This document shows positions 28,015-39,964 of a DNA stretch of 64,000 bases, piece by piece. The notes beneath the pieces were generated by a model that did no database searches, was not told where the DNA came from, and saw only the letters and a list, made by a program, of their open reading frames with translations. This stretch comes from Glycomyces fuscus (lineage in GTDB: Bacteria > Actinomycetota > Actinomycetes > Streptosporangiales > Streptosporangiaceae), in assembly GCA_002529455.1 (NCBI GenBank), contig NYMS01000019.1, forward strand, positions 1 to 64,000, written 5' to 3'. Position numbers and translations under genes: made by a program. Every line of letters begins with the position of its first letter. The stretch's first letter is position 1.

Positions 28015-29154
28015 TCAGGCCTCGCCGGGGTCGCCCCCGGACGGGCCGCCGGCGCCGTTGGGCTCGTGGCGCCGGAACGCCGAGGTGGGGAACTGGGCGG
28101 CGTAGGCGACCTCGTTCTCGTCCTCCGCGGAGAGGAACTGGGTGCGGTGGCGCGGCAGGGACTCGGGGTAGTTCTCGACCAGCCAGCCGATCAGGTGCTC
28201 GCGGATCTCGCAGGCGATGTCCCACTGGTGGCCGGTGTCGGCGGCGGTGGCCACCACCCGTACCAGCACCTCGCCGGTCGGGGAGATGTCCACGACCTGG
28301 CAGGACCAGCTGCGCCCGTCCCAGTGGTCGCTGCGGGTGATCAGGCGGCCGGTCTCCTCGCGCAGCTCCTCGATCGGCACCTCCCAGTCCAGCGGGAACA
28401 CCACCTTGGCGGTGATCGCCGTGCCCTGCTTGGTCCAGTTCTCGAAGCTGGTCGTGGTGAAGTTGGCCACCGGCACCACCAGGCGGCGCTCGTCCCAGAT
28501 CTTGATGGTGACGTTGACCAGGCTCAGTTCCTCGACCCGGCCCCACTCGCCCTCGACCACGACCACGTCGCCGATGCGCAGGGCGTCGCTGAAGGCCAGC
28601 TGGAGGCCGGCGAACAGGTTGGACAGCGTGGACTGGGCGGCCACACCGGCGACGATACCGATGACACCCGCGGAGGCCAGCAGTCCGGCGCCGAGCGCGC
28701 GGACCTCGTCGAAGGTGAACAGGATGGCGGCGATCGCCAGCACCACGATGATCGAGGTGATCACCCGGCGCAGCAGCCGGACCTGGGTCTGGATGCGCCG
28801 CGCCTTGCGGTCGGCGTCGCCGTTGGCGACGGAGAGGCGGGCCAGCACCATGTCCGTGACGGAGTAGGCCAGGCTGATGCCCAGACCCGTCAGCGTCGCG
28901 ATCATGAGGATGCTCATCGCGTGGTCGATGGCCTGGTAGGTGCCCCAGTCCACGTTGGCGGGGCTGGGCAGCGACAGGTTCGCACCGACCACGGCGGCCG
29001 CGCCGTAGCTCGTGTAGGTGGTGCGGTTGACCACGTGCTGGGACACCCGCCAGACCTTGCCCAGCTTGTGCTTGAGCACCCAGCGCACGGCGAAGACGAT
29101 CAGTACCGCGACCGTGACCGCGACACCGATCGTGATCCATTGGGTCGGGCTCAC
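28015..29154 (-). CDS. MscS-type mechanosensitive ion channel
   Basis: 379 residues. Three N-terminal transmembrane helices (ITIGVAVTVAVLIVFAV; ILMIATLTGLGISLAY; VITSIIVVLAIAAILF) are followed by the pore helix AGLLASAGVIGIVAGVAAQS and the beta-domain mark FSDALRIGDVVVVEGEWGRVEE with VVPVANFTTTSFENWT. MscS channels release solutes upon hypo-osmotic shock. The GTG at 29154 follows AAGGGGG. It is divergent from uvrC. Confidence 0.92.
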   Translation of the reverse strand: MSPTQWITIGVAVTVAVLIVFAVRWVLKHKLGKVWRVSQHVVNRTTYTSYGAAAVVGANLSLPSPANVDWGTYQAIDHAMSILMIATLTGLGISLAYSVTDMVLARLSVANGDADRKARRIQTQVRLLRRVITSIIVVLAIAAILFTFDEVRALGAGLLASAGVIGIVAGVAAQSTLSNLFAGLQLAFSDALRIGDVVVVEGEWGRVEELSLVNVTIKIWDERRLVVPVANFTTTSFENWTKQGTAITAKVVFPLDWEVPIEELREETGRLITRSDHWDGRSWSCQVVDISPTGEVLVRVVATAADTGHQWDIACEIREHLIGWLVENYPESLPRHRTQFLSAEDENEVAYAAQFPTSAFRRHEPNGAGGPSGGDPGEA

Positions 29155-29395
29155 GACGAAGGGCCCCCTTGTCGTCCATGTCGGGAAGTTCCTGTGTACC
29201 CGCCCAACCTAGAGCATGCGGATACCCAATCGTGACGTTTGCTTTGCCCTGATCATAGGCGTGCGGCCCGCTCCGCGCCCGGAACCGGGTCGCGCGCGGG
29301 AGGAGGGGACGCCGGGGTGAGCCCGGGCACCCGCGGGACCGGGGCGCACGGGACTCGGTTGGCCGTATGTCCCCCCGACCAACCACAATGGGACC

Positions 29396-31423
29396 ATGGC
29401 TGCGACTCCTCACCTGCGCCCCGCGCCCGGTTCGATCCCCACCGACCCGGGCGTGTACCGGTTCCGGGACGCCTCGGGCCGTGTGATCTACGTGGGCAAG
29501 GCCAAGAACCTCCGGTCCCGGCTCTCCTCCTACTTCCGCGACTTCGCCGGACTGCACCCGCGCACGCAGCAGATGGTCTCCACCGCGGCCGACGTCGACT
29601 GGACGATCGTGGGCACCGAGGTGGAGGCCCTCCAGCTGGAGTACTCCTGGATCAAGCAGTACGACCCCCGGTTCAACGTCAAGTACCGCGACGACAAGAG
29701 CTACCCCTACCTGGCGGTCACCCTCAACGAGGAGTTCCCCCGGGTGCAGGTCATGCGCGGTGCCAAGCGCAGGGGGGTGCGCTACTTCGGGCCCTATTCC
29801 CACGCCTGGGCCATCCGCGAGACCGTGGACCTGCTGCTGCGGGTCTTCCCCGTGCGCACCTGTTCGCCGGGGGTGTTCCGCGGCGCCCGCAACAGCGGCC
29901 GCCCCTGCCTGCTCGGCTACATCGGCAAGTGCGTGGCCCCCTGCGTGGGCAAGGCCTCCCCCGAGGACCACCGGGCCCTGGCCGAGGACTTCTGCTCCTT
30001 CCTGGCGGGCGACACCGGCCGCTTCCTGCGCGAGCTGGAGGGGCGGATGCGCGAGGCCGCCGGAGAGATGGAGTACGAGCGGGCCGCCCGTATCCGCGAC
30101 GACATCGAGGCCCTGCGCGCCGCCCTGGAGAAGCAGGCCGTCGTCCTGCCCGACTCCACCGACTGCGACGTCATCGCCATGGCCGACGACCAGCTGGAGG
30201 CGGCCGTCCAGATCTTCCACGTGCGCGGCGGGCGCATCCGGGGCCAGCGCGGCTACGTGGTGGACAAGGTCACCGACGACGGCCCGGACGAGCTGATCGG
30301 GACCTTCCTCGGACAGATCTACGGCCCCGCCGAGGGAGACGACGAGAGCGGGGGCACCGGCACCGCCGTCCCCCGCGAGGTCCTGGTCTCCCACGAGCCC
30401 GCCGACCCCGCCGCCATGGCCGCCTGGCTGTCGGAGCACCGCGGCTCCTCCGTGGACCTGCGGGTGCCCCGGAGGGGCGACAAGAAGTCCCTCATGGAGA
30501 CCGTCGCCAAGAACGCGGCCGAGTCGCTGGCCCGGCACAAGACCCACCGGGCCGGGGACCTGAGCACCCGCAGCCGCGCCCTCCAGGAGATCCAGGAGGC
30601 GCTGGAGCTGTCCGAGGCGCCGCTGCGCATCGAGTGCTTCGACATCTCCAACCTCCAGGGCGAGCACGTGGTGGCCTCCATGGTCGTCTTCGAGGACGGC
30701 CTGGCACGCAAGTCCGAGTACCGCCGCTTCTCCGTCCGCGGCAGCGGCGAGGGCGGGCGGGAGCAGCACGACGTCGCGGCCATGTACGAGGTCGTCCACC
30801 GGCGCTTCCGGCGCTACCTGGAGGAGAGCGCCAGGAGCGGCGAGGTCGCCCGCATGGGGGAGACCGGCGACCACGGTGGTCATCAAAGCGACGACGAGCC
30901 GTCACCCGGGAAGTTCGCCTACCCGCCTAACCTGGTGGTGGTGGACGGCGCCCGGCCCCAGGCCGAGGCGGCGCGCCGCGCCCTGGACGAACTCGGGATC
31001 GAGGACGTCGCCGTGTGCGGTCTGGCCAAGCGCCTGGAGGAGGTGTGGTTGCCCGGCGACGAGGACCCGGTGATCCTGCCCCGCGCGGGTGAGGGGCTCT
31101 ACCTGCTCCAACGGGTGCGCGACGAGGCGCACCGCTTCGCCATCCAGTACCACCGGCACAAACGCGCCAAGGCTCTGACCGGCAGCAGCCTGGACGAGCT
31201 GCCCGGTCTGGGCCCGTCCCGCAGGACGGCCCTGATCAAGGCGTTCGGCTCCGTGCGCAGGCTCGCCGCGGCCACGGCCGAGGAGATCGCGGCGGTGCCC
31301 GGTATCGGCCCCAAGCTGGCCGAGGCCGTGCACGCACACCTGTCCGGCGGCCCCGCAGGAACCGGCGGGGAGCGCGACGGGGCACCAGCACAGCACATCA
31401 CTGACGGGGGAGGAGACGCATGA
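29396..31423 (+). CDS. uvrC: Excinuclease ABC subunit C
   Basis: 675 residues. The N-terminal GIY-YIG nuclease domain ([20 protein letters not shown]) makes the 3' cut. The UvrB-contact UVR segment is [16 protein letters not shown]. The RNase H-like domain ([28 protein letters not shown]) makes the 5' cut, and a C-terminal helix-hairpin-helix pair ([32 protein letters not shown]) completes it. It heads the conserved uvrC - rapZ - yvcK - whiA run. Its stop overlaps rapZ (ATGA). No LexA box is seen in front. Confidence 0.96.
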   Translation: MAATPHLRPAPGSIPTDPGVYRFRDASGRVIYVGKAKNLRSRLSSYFRDFAGLHPRTQQMVSTAADVDWTIVGTEVEALQLEYSWIKQYDPRFNVKYRDDKSYPYLAVTLNEEFPRVQVMRGAKRRGVRYFGPYSHAWAIRETVDLLLRVFPVRTCSPGVFRGARNSGRPCLLGYIGKCVAPCVGKASPEDHRALAEDFCSFLAGDTGRFLRELEGRMREAAGEMEYERAARIRDDIEALRAALEKQAVVLPDSTDCDVIAMADDQLEAAVQIFHVRGGRIRGQRGYVVDKVTDDGPDELIGTFLGQIYGPAEGDDESGGTGTAVPREVLVSHEPADPAAMAAWLSEHRGSSVDLRVPRRGDKKSLMETVAKNAAESLARHKTHRAGDLSTRSRALQEIQEALELSEAPLRIECFDISNLQGEHVVASMVVFEDGLARKSEYRRFSVRGSGEGGREQHDVAAMYEVVHRRFRRYLEESARSGEVARMGETGDHGGHQSDDEPSPGKFAYPPNLVVVDGARPQAEAARRALDELGIEDVAVCGLAKRLEEVWLPGDEDPVILPRAGEGLYLLQRVRDEAHRFAIQYHRHKRAKALTGSSLDELPGLGPSRRTALIKAFGSVRRLAAATAEEIAAVPGIGPKLAEAVHAHLSGGPAGTGGERDGAPAQHITDGGGDA

Positions 31424-32304
31424 CGGTCGAACTGGGCGGGGAACTGCCACCCGAGGTGGTCATCGTCACCGGCATGTCCGGTGCGGGCCGCAGCACGGCG
31501 GCCAGGGCCCTGGAGGACCTGGACTGGTTCGTGGTGGACAACCTGCCGCCCGGCCTGCTGCCGACGATGATCGAGCTGGCCGGACGCACGCACGGGGCGG
31601 TGCCGCGGGTCGCCGTGGTCGTCGACGTGCGCTCGCTGGCCTTCACCGAGGACCTGCTGTCCACCGTGGAGGAGCTGCGCAAGCGCGACATCACCGCGCG
31701 CGTGCTCTACCTGGAGGCCGGCGACGACGCCCTGGTGCGCCGGTTCGAGGGCGTGCGCAGGCCCCACCCCCTCCAGGGCGACGGCCGCCTGACCGACGGC
31801 ATCGACCGCGAACGCGAGACCCTGCGCGCGGTGCGCGGCGAGGCCGACCTGGTCATCGACACCTCCCAGCTCAACGTGCACCAGCTCAAGGCCCGGGTGA
31901 TCGGCTTCTTCGGGGAGAGCGACGAGGCGCGTCCCCGCGCCAACGTGGTCTCCTTCGGGTTCAAGCACGGCCTGCCCGTGGACGCCGACCTGGTGCTGGA
32001 CTGCCGTTTCCTGCCCAACCCCCACTGGGTGCCCGAGCTGCGGCCGATGAACGGCCGCGACGACGCGGTGCGCGACTACGTCCTGGCCCAGGACGGGGCC
32101 AAGGAGATGCTGGAGGCCTACTCCGACGTCCTCAAGCTGACCATCGCCGGGTACCAGCGCGAGGGCAAGCACTACATGACGCTGGCGGTGGGCTGTACGG
32201 GGGGCAAGCACCGCAGCGTGGCCATGGCCGAGCAGTTCGCCGACCGGTTGCGCGGCCAGGGCGTGGACGTGCACGTGGTCCACCGGGACGTCGGACGGGA
32301 GTGA
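31420..32304 (+). CDS. rapZ: RapZ family RNase adapter / nucleotide-binding P-loop protein
   Basis: 294 residues. N-terminal P-loop GMSGAGRS at 18-25, then DNLPP, DVRS and [12 protein letters not shown]; the C-terminal domain has FGFKHGLP and [11 protein letters not shown], a likely metabolite-binding pocket. In E. coli RapZ controls glmS mRNA via the sRNA GlmZ and senses glucosamine-6-P. In actinomycetes the target is not settled, but envelope-precursor control is a plausible inference. It overlaps uvrC by 4 bp and is followed by yvcK. Confidence 0.93.
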   Translation: MTVELGGELPPEVVIVTGMSGAGRSTAARALEDLDWFVVDNLPPGLLPTMIELAGRTHGAVPRVAVVVDVRSLAFTEDLLSTVEELRKRDITARVLYLEAGDDALVRRFEGVRRPHPLQGDGRLTDGIDRERETLRAVRGEADLVIDTSQLNVHQLKARVIGFFGESDEARPRANVVSFGFKHGLPVDADLVLDCRFLPNPHWVPELRPMNGRDDAVRDYVLAQDGAKEMLEAYSDVLKLTIAGYQREGKHYMTLAVGCTGGKHRSVAMAEQFADRLRGQGVDVHVVHRDVGRE

Positions 32305-32403
32305 CCCGCGGGCGCCCGCCACGCGCCCTGCCCACGGTGCACCGTTCTCGGTGGTACGGTCCGATTCGTCCGGTGGACATGGGACGAGGGGCAGACCACA
32401 GCC

Positions 32404-33378
32404 ATGGCGAAGAGCACAACACCCGACGGTGACGGGCGGCGTCCGCCCCGGGTGGTCGCGCTGGGGGGCGGGCACGGCCTGCACGCCTCCCTGTCGGCCC
32501 TGCGCAGGGTGACCACCGACGTGACGGCGGTCGTCACCGTCGCCGACGACGGGGGCTCCAGCGGCCGTCTCCGCCGGGAGCTGGGCGTCCTGCCGCCCGG
32601 CGACCTGCGCATGGCGCTGGCCGCCCTGTGCGGCGACGACGAGTGGGGGCACACCTGGAGCCAGGTGATCCAGCACCGCTTCCGCTCCGAGGGCGAGCTG
32701 CACGGCCACGCGGTCGGCAACCTGCTGATCGTGGCCCTGTGGGAGCTGCTCGGCGACTCCGTGGCGGGCCTGGACTGGGTGGGCCAGCTGCTGGGCGCGC
32801 ACGGCAGGGTGCTGCCGATGTCGTCGGTGCCGCTGGACATCGCCGCCGAGGTCTCGGGGATCGACCCGGAGCGGCCCGAGGAGCTGACCACGGTGCGCGG
32901 CCAGGTGGCGTGCGCCAGCACCAGCGGCAGGGTGCGCTCCATCTCGCTGATCCCCGAGGCCCCGCCCGCCAGTCCGCAGGCGGTCAAGGCGGTGCGCGAG
33001 GCCGACTGGGTGGTGTTCGGACCCGGGTCGTGGTTCACCAGCGTGCTGCCCCACCTGCTGGTCCCGGACCTGGCGCACGCCCTGGTCACCACCCGGGCCA
33101 AGCGCATGGTGGCGCTGAACCTGTCCCCGCAGCGGGGCGAGACCGACGGCTTCCGCCCCGAGACCTACCTGGAGGTGCTGCGCGAGCACGCGCCCAAGCT
33201 GGGAGTGGACGTGGTGCTCGCCGACCGGGGGACGGTGGAGGAGGCCGAGCCCCTGGTGCGGGTGGTCGGCGAGCTGGGCGGGCGCCTGGAGCTGGCGGAC
33301 CTGTCCCGCGACGACGGCACCCCGCGCCACGACCCCGACCGGCTGGCGGCGGCCTTCGAGAGGGTCCTGGCTGGCTGA
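32404..33378 (+). CDS. yvcK: YvcK / CuvA family protein (CofD-like fold)
   Basis: 324 residues. N-terminal VVALGGGHGLHASLSALRRVT, then VTVADDGGSSGRLR, PPGDLRMALAAL and FGPGSWFTSVLPHLLV are typical of the YvcK/CofD-like family. These bind UDP-sugars and are needed for cell wall growth on gluconeogenic carbon sources (YvcK in Bacillus, CuvA in mycobacteria). Position between rapZ and whiA is the conserved order. The ATG at 32404 is favoured. Confidence 0.93.
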   Translation: MAKSTTPDGDGRRPPRVVALGGGHGLHASLSALRRVTTDVTAVVTVADDGGSSGRLRRELGVLPPGDLRMALAALCGDDEWGHTWSQVIQHRFRSEGELHGHAVGNLLIVALWELLGDSVAGLDWVGQLLGAHGRVLPMSSVPLDIAAEVSGIDPERPEELTTVRGQVACASTSGRVRSISLIPEAPPASPQAVKAVREADWVVFGPGSWFTSVLPHLLVPDLAHALVTTRAKRMVALNLSPQRGETDGFRPETYLEVLREHAPKLGVDVVLADRGTVEEAEPLVRVVGELGGRLELADLSRDDGTPRHDPDRLAAAFERVLAG

Positions 33379-33748
33379 GGGGGTCGGCGGCGGGTCCGCC
33401 GGGCGGCGCGGGACGGGCGCCCGCGGGCCGCGGGTGAGGGGCCGGTCACCCCGCCGTGCGGAGCCCGGGGCGCCGGGCACGGCCACGCCGCCCTCCCGCG
33501 CGACCACCCGCTCGGGGCGCTGTCCTCCCAGGTCGGGAGCAATTGGCCGCACACCGGCACGAAGGCCCCCAGGACGCGCCGCGCGGCTGGTCGGCGGATG
33601 GGCAACACGCCGTGCGGGGGTCGGCAGCCAGCGCCCCGTCACGTAGTCTGCCACGGAGTAAGGCGCTCGTGGCAGGGCCGCGGCGGCGCATCCCCGGTAC
33701 CGAGTGCGTGGTACCGGGTCGGGTTGTGTGACGGGGAGGACCTCAGCG
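33379..33748. other. 370-bp gap before whiA with leader inverted repeat
   Basis: No coding frame here looks real. The gap contains a possible promoter (TAGTCT at 33644-33649, weak -35 TCGGCA at 33621) and a 9-bp perfect inverted repeat CCCGGTACC-N8-GGTACCGGG at 33693-33718, which would form a hairpin in the whiA leader. This suggests whiA has its own promoter within the conserved cluster. Confidence 0.5.
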
Positions 33749-34729
33749 ATGGCGATGACCGGCGTGGTGAAGGATGAGTTGAGCCGGCTGACCATTCTCA
33801 AGCCATGCTGCCGCAAGGCGGAGGTGTCCACCATCCTGCGCTTCACTGGAGGCCTGCACCTGGTGGGCGGGCGCATCGTGATCGAGGCCGAGCTCGACAC
33901 GGGGGCGGCCGCGCGACGCCTGCGCAAGGACATCTCCGAGGTCTTCGGCCACGAGTCCGAGGTGGTCGTGCTGTCCCCGAGCGGTCTGCGCAAGGGCAAC
34001 CGGTACGTCGTCCGGGTGATCAAGGACGGCGAGTCCCTGGCCCGGCAGACGGGGCTGGTGGACAACAACGGCCGTCCGGTGCGCGGCCTGCCCCGGCACG
34101 TGGTGGCCGGCGGCGCCTGCGACGCCGAGTCGGCCTGGCGGGGCGCGTTCATCGCGCACGGCTCCCTGACCGAGCCGGGCAGGTCGATGTCGCTGGAGGT
34201 GACCTGCCCCGGGCCGGAGGCCGCTCTGGCGCTGGTGGGCGCCGCCCGCCGGCTGAAGGTGCACGCCAAGGCGCGCGAGGTGCGCGGCGTGGACCGGGTG
34301 GTGGTCCGCGACGGCGACTCCATCGGCGCGCTGCTGACCCTGCTGGGCGCGCACCAGAGCGTGCTGGCGTGGGAGGAGCGGCGGATGCGCCGGGAGGTGC
34401 GCGCGACCGCCAACCGGCTGGCCAACTTCGACGACGCGAACCTGCGGCGCAGCGCGCGTGCGGCGGTGGCCGCGGGCGCACGCGTGGAGCGGGCCCTGGA
34501 GATCCTGGGCGAGGACGCGCCCAAGCACCTGGTGGCCGCGGGCCAGCTGCGCCTGGCGCACAAGCAGGCCTCGCTGGAGGAGCTGGGCCAGCTGTCCGTC
34601 CCGCCGCTGACCAAGGACGCCATCGCCGGGCGTATCCGCAGGCTGCTGGCCATGGCCGACAAGCGCGCGAGCGACCTGGGCATCGAGGGCACCGAGGCCA
34701 ACCTGACCCCGGACATGCTGGTCCCCTGA
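33749..34729 (+). CDS. whiA: Sporulation/cell division regulator WhiA
   Basis: 326 residues. The N-terminal LAGLIDADG-like domain ([38 protein letters not shown]) is followed by a helix-turn-helix domain ([38 protein letters not shown]). In Streptomyces, WhiA acts with WhiB as activator of cell-division genes during aerial development. The ATG at 33749 follows GGGGAGGA. The uvrC - rapZ - yvcK - whiA order is conserved across Gram-positives. Confidence 0.95.
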   Translation: MAMTGVVKDELSRLTILKPCCRKAEVSTILRFTGGLHLVGGRIVIEAELDTGAAARRLRKDISEVFGHESEVVVLSPSGLRKGNRYVVRVIKDGESLARQTGLVDNNGRPVRGLPRHVVAGGACDAESAWRGAFIAHGSLTEPGRSMSLEVTCPGPEAALALVGAARRLKVHAKAREVRGVDRVVVRDGDSIGALLTLLGAHQSVLAWEERRMRREVRATANRLANFDDANLRRSARAAVAAGARVERALEILGEDAPKHLVAAGQLRLAHKQASLEELGQLSVPPLTKDAIAGRIRRLLAMADKRASDLGIEGTEANLTPDMLVP

Positions 34730-36063
<1,334 letters not shown>

Positions 36064-36095
36064 CGTTCACGGCCCTCATGGCCACCGGCGCGTGA

Positions 36096-36138
36096 GACGG
36101 CACCCCTTCGCCCGCAGTGCGCGCGGAGGGGTGCCGTC
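36096..36138 (+). terminator. Stem-loop between gap and pgk
   Basis: GACGGCACCCCT (36096-36107) pairs perfectly with AGGGGTGCCGTC (36127-36138) over a 19-base loop. This may end part of the gap transcripts or set the mRNA ratio between gap and pgk. Confidence 0.55.
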
Positions 36139-36204
36139 GTACGCGCCCCTCCCGGCTCCACCGCCCGGGACCGCCACATCCCACATTCCAAGAGGAGACC
36201 CAGC

Positions 36205-37389
36205 ATGCGGACGATCGACGACCTCGACGTCTCCGGCAGGCGCGTGTTCGTCCGGGCCGACTTGAACGTGCCCCTGGACGGCGACCGGATCACCGACGAC
36301 GGGCGCATCCGCGCGGCCGTACCCACCATCTCCGCGCTCCGCGAGCGCGGTGCCCGCGTCATCGTCGCGGCCCACCTGGGCCGCCCCAAGGGCGCCCCGG
36401 ACCCCCGCTACTCGCTGCGCCCCGTGGCCGCGCGCCTGGGCGAGCTGCTCGGCACGGAGGTGGCCTTCGCCTCCGACACCGCCGGGGAGTCGGCCCGCGC
36501 CACCTCCGCCGCACTGGAGGACGGCCAGGTCGCCCTGCTGGAGAACGTGCGCTTCGAGCCCGGGGAGACCAGCAAGGACGAGGCCGAGCGCGGGGAGCTC
36601 GCCGACCGCTTCGCCCAGCTCGCCGACCTGTACGTGGGCGACGCCTTCGGCGCCGTCCACCGCAGGCACGCCAGCGTCTACGACCTGCCCGGCAGGCTGC
36701 CGCACGCCGTCGGCGGCCTGGTGCTGAACGAGGTCGAGGTGCTCCGCAGGCTCACCGGCGACCCCCAGCGCCCCTACGCCGTGGTCCTGGGCGGCTCCAA
36801 GGTCTCCGACAAGCTCGGCGTCATCGACAACCTTCTGGGCACCGCCGACCGCCTGCTCATCGGCGGCGGCATGGTCTTCACCTTCCTCAAGGCCCAGGGC
36901 CACGAGGTCGGCTCCAGCCTGCTGGAGGCCGACCAGATCGACACCGTCAAGGGCTACCTGGAGCGCGCCGAGCGCGAGGGCGTGGAGATCGTCCTGCCGG
37001 TGGACGTCGTGGCCGCCGAGAAGTTCGCCGCCGACGCCGCGCACGACGTGGCCGACGTCGAGGCCATCCCGGCCGACCGGATGGGCCTGGACATCGGCCC
37101 CCGCAGCCAGGAGCTCTTCGCCCGGAAGCTGGCCGACGCCCGGACCGTGTTCTGGAACGGCCCGATGGGCGTGTTCGAGATGGCGCCCTACGCCGGGGGC
37201 ACCCGCGCGCTGGCCCAGGCCCTGATCGACTCCGGCGCCTTCACCGTGGTCGGCGGCGGCGACTCCGCCGCGGCCGTGCGCGCGCTGGGCTTCGACGAGG
37301 CGGCCTTCGGCCACATCTCCACCGGCGGCGGTGCCAGCCTGGAGTACCTGGAGGGCAAGGACCTGCCCGGTATCGACGCCCTGAAGTGA
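36205..37389 (+). CDS. pgk: Phosphoglycerate kinase
   Basis: 394 residues. [10 protein letters not shown] near residue 17, HLGRPKG near 61, [28 protein letters not shown], and the C-terminal nucleotide site [10 protein letters not shown] with [14 protein letters not shown]. Makes 3-phosphoglycerate and ATP. AAGAGGAGA precedes the ATG. It lies in the gap - pgk - tpi cluster. Confidence 0.97.
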   Translation: MRTIDDLDVSGRRVFVRADLNVPLDGDRITDDGRIRAAVPTISALRERGARVIVAAHLGRPKGAPDPRYSLRPVAARLGELLGTEVAFASDTAGESARATSAALEDGQVALLENVRFEPGETSKDEAERGELADRFAQLADLYVGDAFGAVHRRHASVYDLPGRLPHAVGGLVLNEVEVLRRLTGDPQRPYAVVLGGSKVSDKLGVIDNLLGTADRLLIGGGMVFTFLKAQGHEVGSSLLEADQIDTVKGYLERAEREGVEIVLPVDVVAAEKFAADAAHDVADVEAIPADRMGLDIGPRSQELFARKLADARTVFWNGPMGVFEMAPYAGGTRALAQALIDSGAFTVVGGGDSAAAVRALGFDEAAFGHISTGGGASLEYLEGKDLPGIDALK

Positions 37390-37565
37390 GCGGTGCCCGC
37401 CCCGGGCTCCGCCTCGCCGTAGTACCCCCTGTTCGGGCGCCCGGGACACCGGGGACCTCCGGTGCCCCGGCGCGGGGGCCCGTGCCCCGCAGTCCCGCCC
37501 CCGCCGCCTCCGAGGCCCCGGCGGGGCCCGAACCCGTCATCAGCTCACCGTAAGGAAGTGCCGAC

Positions 37566-38342
37566 ATGTCCCAGCGCCTGCCGCTCATCGCGGGCAACTG
37601 GAAGATGAACAACAACCACCTGGAGGCCATCGCGCTCGTCCAGAAACTGGCGTTCGCGCTCAAGGACAAGGACTACGACAACGCCGAGGTCGTCGTCCTG
37701 CCGCCCTTCACCGACCTGCGCAGCGTCCAGACGCTGGTCGACGGCGACAAGCTCAAGATCGTCTACGGCGCCCAGGACATCTCCGCGCACGAGAAGGGCG
37801 CCTACACCGGCGAGGTCTCCGGCTCCATGCTGGCCAAGCTGGACTGCTCCTACGTGCTGGTGGGCCACTCCGAGCGCCGCGAGTACCACCGGGAGGACGA
37901 CGCCCTGGTCAACGCCAAGGTCAAGGCGGCGTTCGCCAACGGCATCGTCCCGATCCTGTGCGTGGGCGAGGGCCTGGAGGTCCGGAAGGCGGGCCAGCAG
38001 GTCGAGCACGTCCTGGCCCAGCTGGACGGCGCCCTCAAGGAGGTCCCGGCGGAGCAGGCCGAGCGGATCGTCGTCGCCTACGAGCCCGTGTGGGCCATCG
38101 GCACAGGCGAGGTCGCCACCCCCGAGGACGCCCAGGAGGTGTGCTCGGCGGTCCGCAAGCGCCTGGCCGAGCTGTACTCGCCCGAGGTCGCGGGCGCGGT
38201 GCGCGTCCTCTACGGCGGTTCGGTCAAGGGCGACAACGCCCCCGGCATCATGGCCAAGGACGACGTCGACGGCGCCCTGGTCGGCGGTGCCTGCCTCAAG
38301 GCCGACGAGTTCGTGAAGATCATCCGTTTCGGCGAGCAGTAG
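37566..38342 (+). CDS. tpiA: Triosephosphate isomerase
   Basis: 258 residues. Catalytic residues are visible: NWKMNN (Asn, Lys) at 11-16, GHSERREY (electrophilic His) and [11 protein letters not shown] (general-base Glu), with the phosphate loop GGSVKGDN. The first half of the 176-bp gap before it contains a GC hairpin (near 37435-37470). AAGGAAG precedes the ATG. Confidence 0.97.
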   Translation: MSQRLPLIAGNWKMNNNHLEAIALVQKLAFALKDKDYDNAEVVVLPPFTDLRSVQTLVDGDKLKIVYGAQDISAHEKGAYTGEVSGSMLAKLDCSYVLVGHSERREYHREDDALVNAKVKAAFANGIVPILCVGEGLEVRKAGQQVEHVLAQLDGALKEVPAEQAERIVVAYEPVWAIGTGEVATPEDAQEVCSAVRKRLAELYSPEVAGAVRVLYGGSVKGDNAPGIMAKDDVDGALVGGACLKADEFVKIIRFGEQ

Positions 38343-38353
38343 CCGCCGCGCGG

Positions 38354-38397
38354 ACCCCGCCCGTCACGCTTCGATGCCCGATGGTGACGGGCGGGGT
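38354..38397 (+). terminator. 13-bp stem terminator after tpiA
   Basis: ACCCCGCCCGTCA (38354-38366) pairs perfectly with TGACGGGCGGGGT (38385-38397), 12 bases after the tpiA stop. No T-tract. A TAGACT at 38422-38427 just beyond could be the -10 of a separate secG promoter. Confidence 0.65.
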
Positions 38398-38616
38398 GCC
38401 CGACAGGTCGCCGGGGCGGGCTAGACTTCGCTGTGGGGTTCTCCGTGCCTCGCGGTTTCCCCGCCCGTGCCGCCAAGGGCACGGTAAAATCCGAAATTGC
38501 CCCCGGCCTCCTCCTTTCCAGGTGTCCGCACCGACCCGGTGTCACCGCTGGTGCGCACGGGAAACAGGGGTCGGGTGTCCATCCCCCCGCTTCGGGGTCG
38601 AGCTACGGGTGAGCGT

Positions 38617-38853
38617 GTGATCCTCGGTCTGTCCATCCTCGTGATGCTTCTCAGCGTGCTGCTGGTTCTCCTGGTGCTCATGCACAAGGGCAAGGGCGGC
38701 GGTCTCTCCGACATGTTCGGCGGCGGCGTCACGTCCTCGCTCGGCGGATCGTCGGTGGTCGAGCGCAACCTCGACCGGATGACCGTCGTGATCGGGGTCG
38801 TGTGGATCCTCGCCGTCGTCGTCCTCGGCCTGCTGATCAACCGGGGCATGTAG
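38617..38853 (+). CDS. secG: Preprotein translocase subunit SecG
   Basis: 78 residues with two transmembrane helices (ILGLSILVMLLSVLLVLLVL; VVIGVVWILAVVVLGLL) and the SecG loop HKGKGGGLSDMFGGG. It assists SecYE in protein export. The GTG at 38617 is chosen because the first helix starts right there; the ribosome site is weak. Standing after tpi is typical of actinomycetes. Confidence 0.93.
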   Translation: MILGLSILVMLLSVLLVLLVLMHKGKGGGLSDMFGGGVTSSLGGSSVVERNLDRMTVVIGVVWILAVVVLGLLINRGM

Positions 38854-38933
38854 CCCGCGACCCGCGGGCCGTACCCCGTCCACCGTCAAGCTCGCCCGAG
38901 AACCGGTGAGCGAGTTCGCCGAAGGAGTTTTTC

Positions 38934-39305
38934 GTGGGTAGTGGCAGTGCCATTCGTGGCAGCCGTGTCGGAGCCGGTCCCATGGGTGAGGCCGAGCGGG
39001 GCGAGGCCGCCCCGCGCGTCCGGGTTCCGTTCTACTGCGCGAACCTGCACGAGGTCGTGCCCAGCTTCGCGAGCGAGGCTCTGGTCCCCGACGAGTGGGA
39101 CTGCCCGCGCTGCGGCTTCCCCGCGGGCAAGGACAAGGCGAACCCCCCGTCGCCGCCGCGCACCGAGCCGTACAAGACCCACCTGGCGTACGTGAAGGAG
39201 CGCCGCAGCGAGGAGGAGGGCAAGCTCATCCTCGACGAGGCCCTGGCCAAGCTGCGCGCCGACCGCGCCGCCGTCGAGGCCCACATGAGGGCCAGGCAGA
39301 ACTAG
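38934..39305 (+). CDS. rbpA: RNA polymerase-binding protein RbpA
   Basis: 123 residues. The RbpA core is seen: the Cys-bearing strands FYCANLHEVVPSFA and WDCPRCGFPAGKD, then ERRSEEEGKLILDEALAKLR as the sigma-interacting helix. RbpA binds RNA polymerase with group I/II sigma factors and is found only in actinobacteria. AAGGAG precedes the GTG at 38934. The secG - rbpA pair is conserved. Confidence 0.94.
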   Translation: MGSGSAIRGSRVGAGPMGEAERGEAAPRVRVPFYCANLHEVVPSFASEALVPDEWDCPRCGFPAGKDKANPPSPPRTEPYKTHLAYVKERRSEEEGKLILDEALAKLRADRAAVEAHMRARQN

Positions 39306-39328
39306 CCCGTCTCCCCCGCAGGCTTCCC

Positions 39329-39360
39329 GTGGGGCCCGTCGCGACCGCGACGGGCCCCAC
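39329..39360 (+). terminator. 14-bp perfect hairpin terminator after rbpA
   Basis: GTGGGGCCCGTCGC (39329-39342) pairs perfectly with GCGACGGGCCCCAC (39347-39360) around a GACC tetraloop, 23 bases after the rbpA stop. Confidence 0.8.
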
Positions 39361-39507
39361 GCGTGTGTCCGGGACCTCCGGGCGGAGCCGACGCCCCCGC
39401 CGTACGTGAACGCGGGAGCAAACTTTCTCATTCTCGGGACTGGTGTGGTTCGTGGGAAATAGAGTGATCGGCACGCACCCGACAGCCCCTGTGAGGAGAT
39501 GGTGTCG

Positions 39508-39609
39508 ATGTCTACGTGCCCCACCGGCGGGGACCACGACTGGATCCTCGGTGACGACCGCAAGTTCCAGTGCGCCAAGTGCGGCGCTCAGAGCGCCCGG
39601 CGGTTCTGA
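39508..39609 (+). CDS. 33-residue zinc-ribbon-like small protein
   Basis: A very short gene (MSTCPTGGDHDWILGDDRKF...). GAGGAG lies 9 bases before the ATG at 39508. Cys at residue 4 and a CxxC pair (CAKCG, ~22-26) with a His suggest one zinc ribbon. A/T-rich sequence upstream (39420-39470, with AATAGAG) could be its promoter. Its 3' end overlaps the convergent 85-residue gene by 22 bp, which is unusual. Function unknown; gene status is likely but not certain. Confidence 0.65.
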   Translation: MSTCPTGGDHDWILGDDRKFQCAKCGAQSARRF

Positions 39610-39845
39610 GCCCCGGGCCCCGGCTGTACCGTTCCGCGCCCGGCCAGCCGCCCGTTCTCCGTGGCGCGCCAGGTCACCGGCTCCCCCAGCGTCTCGGCCA
39701 CCCCCTTGGCCCAGCGCTCCAGGCAGGCGAACCTGTCCGACCCCTCCGGAAGCACGGTGCGCCCCCGGTAGGACATCCCGTCCAGGACGATCACCTCGCC
39801 GTTCAGCCGCAGTTCGGTGTCGTACTCGTTCGTGTTCGGCCTCAT
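39588..39845 (-). CDS. Hypothetical protein, 85 residues
   Basis: From the ATG at 39845: MRPNTNEYDTELRLNGEVIV, then LDGMSYRGRTVLPEGSDRFA. A small alpha/beta protein with no recognised motif. GC-biased third codon positions support a real gene. It converges with, and overlaps by 22 bp, the small zinc-ribbon gene. Confidence 0.6.
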   Translation of the reverse strand: MRPNTNEYDTELRLNGEVIVLDGMSYRGRTVLPEGSDRFACLERWAKGVAETLGEPVTWRATENGRLAGRGTVQPGPGAQNRRAL

Positions 39846-39964
39846 GGACCGGACTCTAGCGCCCCCCGTCCGCACCCGCCCGTGCTTTGGCCGACCGCGG
39901 CCACCGGACCTCCCGGAAGGGCCCGGCGCACGGAGCACCCGCCGGAGTGGGGAGAATGGTGGGT

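Noticed and set aside
29359..29396. A leaderless promoter for uvrC (TTGGCC ... CACAAT)
   Set aside because: The spacer would be 19 bases and the hexamers are poor. Possible but not supportable by eye.
26993..30886. A 1,297-codon minus-strand open frame over MscS and uvrC
   Set aside because: Only a high-GC shadow: within it, the MscS coding frame is a different frame, and the frame is antisense to uvrC.
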